In this document: positions 13,811-17,171 of the stretch, piece by piece
How positions within the stretch are numbered: position 1 is the first letter of the stretch
Layout: every line of letters starts with the position of its first letter
Source: an uncultured Bacteroidales bacterium
Lineage (GTDB): Bacteria; Bacteroidota; Bacteroidia; Bacteroidales; P3
Reading direction: 5' to 3'
Length of the DNA stretch: 17,171 nucleotides
Assembly: GCA_937876865.1 (NCBI GenBank)
Contig: CALEFF010000033.1
Span: 1 to 17,171, forward strand
The notes under the pieces: generated by a model
Told to the model about the DNA's origin: nothing
The model's database searches: none
What the model saw: the letters and a program-made list of their open reading frames with translations, nothing else
Translations under genes and position numbers: made by a program

Positions 13811-15382
13811 ATGAAAAATAAGGCAATATATCTCATATTTTTAATGTTTTTGGGAGTTTCTTTATCTGCACAAGATATAGATAATACTGAGTTTTTTACT
13901 CAATTTGAAAGAAACTATGATAGTTTATTACATAGATATTATGTAAGACAAAACTCTAAATTTTTAACTCAAAGATACAATTCAAACAATCAAACATATT
14001 ATCCAAGAATTAAAGCAGCAGATCTTCCTGATAGTGTAATTGCAAATCGTTTAAGAAAGATTCCCTCTGCAATAGAATTGACTTATAATGACAAAGTACG
14101 CTCACATATTATTTATTATGTAGATAAAATCGGCGATAGAGTTGGAGTAATGTTAGGATTGAGCAAATACTATTTTCCTATCTTTGAAAACATATTAGAT
14201 AAAGCAGGAGTTCCTGAAGATTTAAAGTATTTAGTCATTATAGAGTCTGCTTTAAATCCCACAGCCGTTTCAAGAGCAGGTGCAACAGGCCTTTGGCAAT
14301 TTATGCACTCTACAGGAAAAATGTATGATTTAAGAATAAACTCTGTAATTGACGATAGACGCGACCCAATTAAAGCAACATACGCTGCTGCACGTTATTT
14401 AAGAGATTTATATAAAATATATGGAGACTGGACCTTGGCCTTAGCCGCTTACAACTGCGGACCAGGTAATGTAAACAAAGCTATTCGTCGTTCAGGCAAA
14501 GACACTTTTTGGGGAATGTATGATTATCTCCCAAGAGAAACACGAGGATATGTACCTGCTTATATAGCTGCAGTTTATGCAATGACATATTACCAAGAGC
14601 ATGGAATAGAAATAGAACGTATTTCTAAACCTTTACATCTTATTTCAGATACAGTGATGCTTAGTAAAGACATTCACTTTAAGCAAATAGAAGAAGTGAT
14701 GAATATATCCATTGAAGAATTGAGAGAGATGAACCCTCAATATAAAATGGATATGATCCCTGGTAGCCAAGATAAATATAGTTTAAAATTACCTTTGACT
14801 TATATCAATGATTTCATAAGTTTAGAAGATAGCATCTCTAATTACAAAAAAGAAGAATATTTTGGCGAAAGTAAAGTAAAGAATGGCCAAATAGCAAACG
14901 GAGAAATAGAATACAGAGAAAGAATGGTATATCACAAAATCCGTAAAAACGAGACGTGGGCTTCAATTTCAAGACGTTATGGAGTAAGTGTAAAACAATT
15001 AAAATCATGGAATAAAAAAGCAAGCAGAAGAAAATATCTAAGAGTTGGAGATTTACTGAAAATACATCAAAAAGAGGCATATCGTAAAGAGGTAAAAACA
15101 GAAGAAACTCAAACACCTACAAACTTTAATACTGAAACTCCGATAGTATCTTCTGAAAACGAAGCTATCAATACACAAACATCTGCTGAGGAAATAAAGG
15201 AAAATATAAAGGGAAAGAAACCTGAACAACATATAGTAAACCATACGGTAAAAAAAGGAGACACTGTTGCAAAAATTGCAAAGAAATACGGAGTTAGTGT
15301 TAATCAAATATGCAAACTAAACGGCTTAACACAAAAACAAGCCTCACGAATAAAAATAGGACAAAAACTCCGAGTAAAATAA
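13811..15382 (+). CDS. mltD: Membrane-bound lytic murein transglycosylase (MltD-like) with two LysM domains
   Basis: The 523-residue protein has a signal peptide (MKNKAIYLIFLMFLGVSLSA, cleavage before QDID), an SLT lytic transglycosylase domain at ~115-265 and two LysM domains at ~374-418 and ~476-522. The catalytic Glu is Glu145 in LVIIESALNP; GATGLWQFM, DDRRDP and AAYNCGPGNV are the other family motifs. The enzyme cleaves the MurNAc-GlcNAc bond in peptidoglycan, leaving 1,6-anhydroMurNAc, and the LysM domains hold it on glycan. The linker between the LysM domains (420-470) is rich in Thr, Glu and Lys and probably flexible. No lipobox Cys is present, unlike E. coli MltD, so the protein may be released into the periplasm. 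It is monocistronic, ending at a strong terminator. Confidence 0.92.
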   Translation: MKNKAIYLIFLMFLGVSLSAQDIDNTEFFTQFERNYDSLLHRYYVRQNSKFLTQRYNSNNQTYYPRIKAADLPDSVIANRLRKIPSAIELTYNDKVRSHIIYYVDKIGDRVGVMLGLSKYYFPIFENILDKAGVPEDLKYLVIIESALNPTAVSRAGATGLWQFMHSTGKMYDLRINSVIDDRRDPIKATYAAARYLRDLYKIYGDWTLALAAYNCGPGNVNKAIRRSGKDTFWGMYDYLPRETRGYVPAYIAAVYAMTYYQEHGIEIERISKPLHLISDTVMLSKDIHFKQIEEVMNISIEELREMNPQYKMDMIPGSQDKYSLKLPLTYINDFISLEDSISNYKKEEYFGESKVKNGQIANGEIEYRERMVYHKIRKNETWASISRRYGVSVKQLKSWNKKASRRKYLRVGDLLKIHQKEAYRKEVKTEETQTPTNFNTETPIVSSENEAINTQTSAEEIKENIKGKKPEQHIVNHTVKKGDTVAKIAKKYGVSVNQICKLNGLTQKQASRIKIGQKLRVK

Positions 15383-15430
15383 AACGCTCGATAGTCAAAA
15401 TAATTCTTTGACTCACGAGCGTTTTTCTTT
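15381..15430 (+). terminator. Strong bipartite terminator after mltD
   Basis: AAAACGCTCG (15381-15390) pairs with CGAGCGTTTT (15416-15425). Inside, after a small internal loop, AGTCAAA (15393-15399) pairs with TTTGACT (15407-15413). A T-rich tail follows. It overlaps the mltD stop codon. The next 87 bases (15431-15517), down to the LRR gene's stop, show nothing further. Confidence 0.88.
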
Positions 15431-15517
15431 AAGTTAAGATTACTATTTTTAGTTATTATTTTATATTTATACTTTCTTTTCTTCTATCCCTTAACTGACT
15501 TTTGCATTATGTTAATA

Positions 15518-16198
15518 TTATTTTGCAGGATTATCCATTTCCTCTATTTTGTATTTACCCCAATATGATTTAGTATAAGCATCTTTGCTACCCTTAGGAA
15601 CATATATAATTAACTTGTCTTCTTTTGGATCAAAAATACTTTCCTCAGTATCAGGAGGGGTAGGTGACAAAAATTTAATTGTAGCTATTTTCTTGTCTGT
15701 AAAGCCAAATGCATAATGTCCAATAGTAGTTACATTTTTCCCTACAACTACTTCATTTAAATCACACATTGCAAAAGCTTGCTCCCCAATAGTAGTTACA
15801 CCGTTTCCGATAACAACAGAACTTAAATACTGACATAAAAAGAAAGCAGCTTCACCTATTTCGGTAACACTATTTGGTATTTTTACAGATTGCAAGCTAA
15901 CGCAAGCAGCAAAAGCACCATACCCTATATATTCAACTGTATTTGGGATTATTACAGAATTTAAGGCTGTACAATTTTCAAATGCTTCTGCTCTAATAGC
16001 AATAACATTATAGTTTACTCCAGAGTTGGTAACTTTTGCAGGAATTTTTATACTTGTTATTGATTTGTTAGCATCAATAACAGCCACTTTATTTGGTCCG
16101 CATACTTGATAAGTTAGATTTCCTATTGTAAATCTTGCTTGTGCCAAAAGCACATTTGCACATAATATCGTGCAAATCAACATTAATATCTTTTTCAT
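15518..16198 (-). CDS. BspA-type leucine-rich-repeat secreted protein
   Basis: The 226-residue protein has a signal peptide (MKKILMLICTILCANVLLAQ) and four to five LRR_5/BspA-type repeats of about 23 residues between ~64 and 165, with the recurring pattern V-x-x-IG-x-x-AF-x-x-C-x-x-L-x-x-V-x-IP-N (for example YIGYGAFAACVSLQSVKIPN and EIGEAAFFLCQYLSSVVIGN). The tail SIFDPKEDKLIIYVPKGSKD and the following YTKSYWGKYKI is a usual end of BspA proteins. Such proteins are exported and bind host or surface proteins in some species; here only export and the fold are supported. No T9SS C-terminal domain is seen. It starts 2 bases after the preceding unknown gene, so the two are translationally linked. 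Confidence 0.85.
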   Translation of the reverse strand: MKKILMLICTILCANVLLAQARFTIGNLTYQVCGPNKVAVIDANKSITSIKIPAKVTNSGVNYNVIAIRAEAFENCTALNSVIIPNTVEYIGYGAFAACVSLQSVKIPNSVTEIGEAAFFLCQYLSSVVIGNGVTTIGEQAFAMCDLNEVVVGKNVTTIGHYAFGFTDKKIATIKFLSPTPPDTEESIFDPKEDKLIIYVPKGSKDAYTKSYWGKYKIEEMDNPAK

Positions 16199-16200
16199 AT

Positions 16201-16908
16201 TTATTTTTGTTTTTGTTCTACATTATTAAAAAGTGCTATTCTTCCTTCAAATATTTTTTTAGTTGCTTTTTCTATAATTTCTATTTTTTCTGTTTTATTT
16301 TTCCCTTTACAAATTTCTACTTTCTTTTCATATTTTTCCCATAAATCATTATTTTCTACATTGATTAGTTTAAGTAAATATTGATATTCTTCTTGATACT
16401 CTTCGTCTGTTTGCATAAAATATAATCGAGAAGTATTTCGAGGTTCTTTTCTAATATGTATTGTTGTGTCATTAAATTCGCATTTATCTGAAATACATAT
16501 AATAATATCTTTTTTGGGAATAAATACTTTTTCTGCTTTATATGTTATACATACTTTTCCTTGCTCCTTATTGAGTTTAAAAATGTCAAAAACATTAACA
16601 CCTCCATAAGTAATGTTTTCTTCTTTATCAAAAAAATCATCATTTAAACCACAAGCCAAAGCAACAACTTTATGTTTTGCAGTATCAATGTGTTTAATCA
16701 TTAACATCCATTTAACCTTACCTTTATTATCTTGACCCCCTTCTCCATCGTCAAGAAGATAAAGATAATGATTACCATTATCTGCTTGATAAAGGTTTAT
16801 TACCTCGTGACCAAGATTTTCTCTTAGGTATTCTGCGATTTGTCTGTCTTTTTGTTCTGCTTTTGCATGCATTTGCATGGCTTCTTGAATTTCTGTTTTA
16901 AGGTTCAT
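16201..16908 (-). CDS. Uncharacterised cytoplasmic protein (235 aa)
   Basis: I do not recognise a family. The protein lacks a signal peptide or membrane segment. The N-terminus (1-32) is a charged helix (EIQEAMQMHAKAEQKDRQIA). Residues ~35-130 look like mixed beta strands with conserved-looking turns (YLYLLDDGEGGQDNKGKVKW, ACGLNDDFFDKEENITYGGV), and the last 80 residues are Lys/Glu-rich helix (EEYQEEYQYLLKLINVENND). The ATG at 16908 is preceded by GGAGG at a 6-base spacing, so the start is well supported. The stop lies 2 bases from the LRR gene start, so the pair forms an operon, and the unknown protein comes first. A cytoplasmic partner of an exported LRR protein is odd; it may be an unrelated regulator. 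Confidence 0.72.
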   Translation of the reverse strand: MNLKTEIQEAMQMHAKAEQKDRQIAEYLRENLGHEVINLYQADNGNHYLYLLDDGEGGQDNKGKVKWMLMIKHIDTAKHKVVALACGLNDDFFDKEENITYGGVNVFDIFKLNKEQGKVCITYKAEKVFIPKKDIIICISDKCEFNDTTIHIRKEPRNTSRLYFMQTDEEYQEEYQYLLKLINVENNDLWEKYEKKVEICKGKNKTEKIEIIEKATKKIFEGRIALFNNVEQKQK

Positions 16909-16914
16909 ATATTT

Positions 16915-16919
16915 CCTCC
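16915..16919 (-). promoter_or_regulatory. Shine-Dalgarno-like GGAGG before the 235-aa gene
   Basis: On the minus strand GGAGG lies 6 bases upstream of the ATG at 16908. Most genes in this window lack such a site, as is normal for Bacteroidota, so this one is notable and supports the chosen start. Confidence 0.5.
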
Positions 16920-16922
16920 ATC

Positions 16923-17045
16923 ATGAAAAATAGATTATATGAGTTTAAGTACAAACATTTTATTGAAAATTTAAACAACTTAAATGAATCTTCTGAAAAT
17001 ATCGACGAAATAAGTTTAGATAATATAGAAGGTGAAAATGAGTGA
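16923..17045 (+). CDS. Short charged ORF (40 aa), unknown
   Basis: ATG at 16923 opens 40 codons (MKNRLYEFKYKHFIENLNNL, then an acidic tail ending EGENE). The Lys/Glu/Asn-rich composition is that of a real protein of this genome, whereas the opposite-strand reading is hydrophobic and shadow-like. The frame is closed just upstream by TAA at 16899. Its TGA overlaps a GTG of the next frame (GTGA), a coupling typical of operons. It may also be the front of one gene split by a frameshift. It is only 14 bases from the divergent start at 16908. Confidence 0.45.
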   Translation: MKNRLYEFKYKHFIENLNNLNESSENIDEISLDNIEGENE

Positions 17046-17171
17046 CACGGCAAGCCCCACCAAATAAATGGCAAGAACCTGCGAAAAATCAATTTGAAAA
17101 ATGCGGCATTATCAAACAGAAAGGAACTGTTATCTGTTACCCTGATATGCCTCTAGAGGCTCTTCGTGTAA
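17042..17171 (+). CDS. Partial ORF of unknown function, cut by right edge
   Basis: A GTG at 17042 overlaps the preceding stop, and the frame stays open to the end of the window (43 codons). The visible residues begin VTRQAPPNKWQEPAKNQFEK and end in MPLEALRV. The frame is closed directly upstream by TGA at 17039, so GTG is the first possible start. Codon use is slightly less A/T-rich than in the neighbours. I do not recognise the family from this fragment. Confidence 0.5.
   Translation, partial: MTRQAPPNKWQEPAKNQFEKCGIIKQKGTVICYPDMPLEALRV

Noticed and set aside
16898..17092. Minus-strand ORF of 64 codons at the right edge
   Set aside because: Its hydrophobic, Phe/Ser-rich composition is that of an antisense reading of the Lys/Glu-rich plus ORF, and it has no support of its own.
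1..17171. CRISPR array, tRNA, rRNA, transposon or prophage
   Set aside because: No spaced direct repeats, cloverleaf-like segments, transposase, integrase or phage structural motifs were seen in the translated or raw sequence.

Overview
The window reads as a housekeeping and envelope stretch of an AT-rich member of the Bacteroidota, probably order Bacteroidales. The lineage call rests on a full-length PorX (response regulator plus PglZ domain), a PorT-like outer-membrane barrel, a BspA-type leucine-rich-repeat protein, promoters of the TTTG-N19-TAnnTTTG type, and the scarcity of Shine-Dalgarno sequences. No insertion sequence, CRISPR array, tRNA or rRNA was seen. The long genes are intact; the only decayed-looking coding sequence is at the extreme left.

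Layout. Positions 1-277 (minus) hold a short ORF and the remnant or divergent tail of a D-aminoacyl-tRNA deacylase that runs off the left edge. A terminator at 316-342 separates this from a minus-strand operon: nitroreductase, purE, and a P-loop kinase/dCMP deaminase fusion. A 114-base divergent regulatory region (2678-2790) contains a 17-bp dyad just upstream of sufB and an inverted repeat in the nitroreductase leader. A tight plus-strand operon follows (sufB, GT9 glycosyltransferase, mazG, metallo-beta-lactamase-fold hydrolase, outer-membrane barrel, with gaps of 1-5 bases), closed by an A8/T8 hairpin.

Positions 7361-8944 form the most accessory-like module. A well-spaced promoter and a structured leader precede two paralogous small cysteine-patterned lipoproteins with a terminator between them, then a MauE/DoxX-type membrane protein carrying a CxxC thioredoxin domain. 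The arrangement suggests a small envelope thiol-redox unit; this is inference. Next come porX and tsaE (plus), facing convergently a minus pair: a TPR lipoprotein and a sugar-nucleotidyltransferase with a left-handed beta-helix tail. A lytic transglycosylase with two LysM domains (plus) ends at a strong bipartite hairpin terminator. The right end holds a minus pair (unknown 235-residue protein, then a BspA-type LRR protein) and, 14 bases away and divergent, two short overlapping plus-strand ORFs, the second cut by the window edge.

The genes cover nucleotide hygiene (MazG, dCMP deaminase, PurE), Fe-S assembly (SufB without SufC/D/S nearby), tRNA modification (TsaE), secretion control (PorX) and envelope construction (GT9, nucleotidyltransferase, LysM transglycosylase, barrel). 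No overt defence or mobile system was found. The least explained parts are the lipoprotein/redox module, the sufB dyad, the kinase-deaminase fusion and the unknown pair at the right end. All homology statements come from motif recognition, not from searches.
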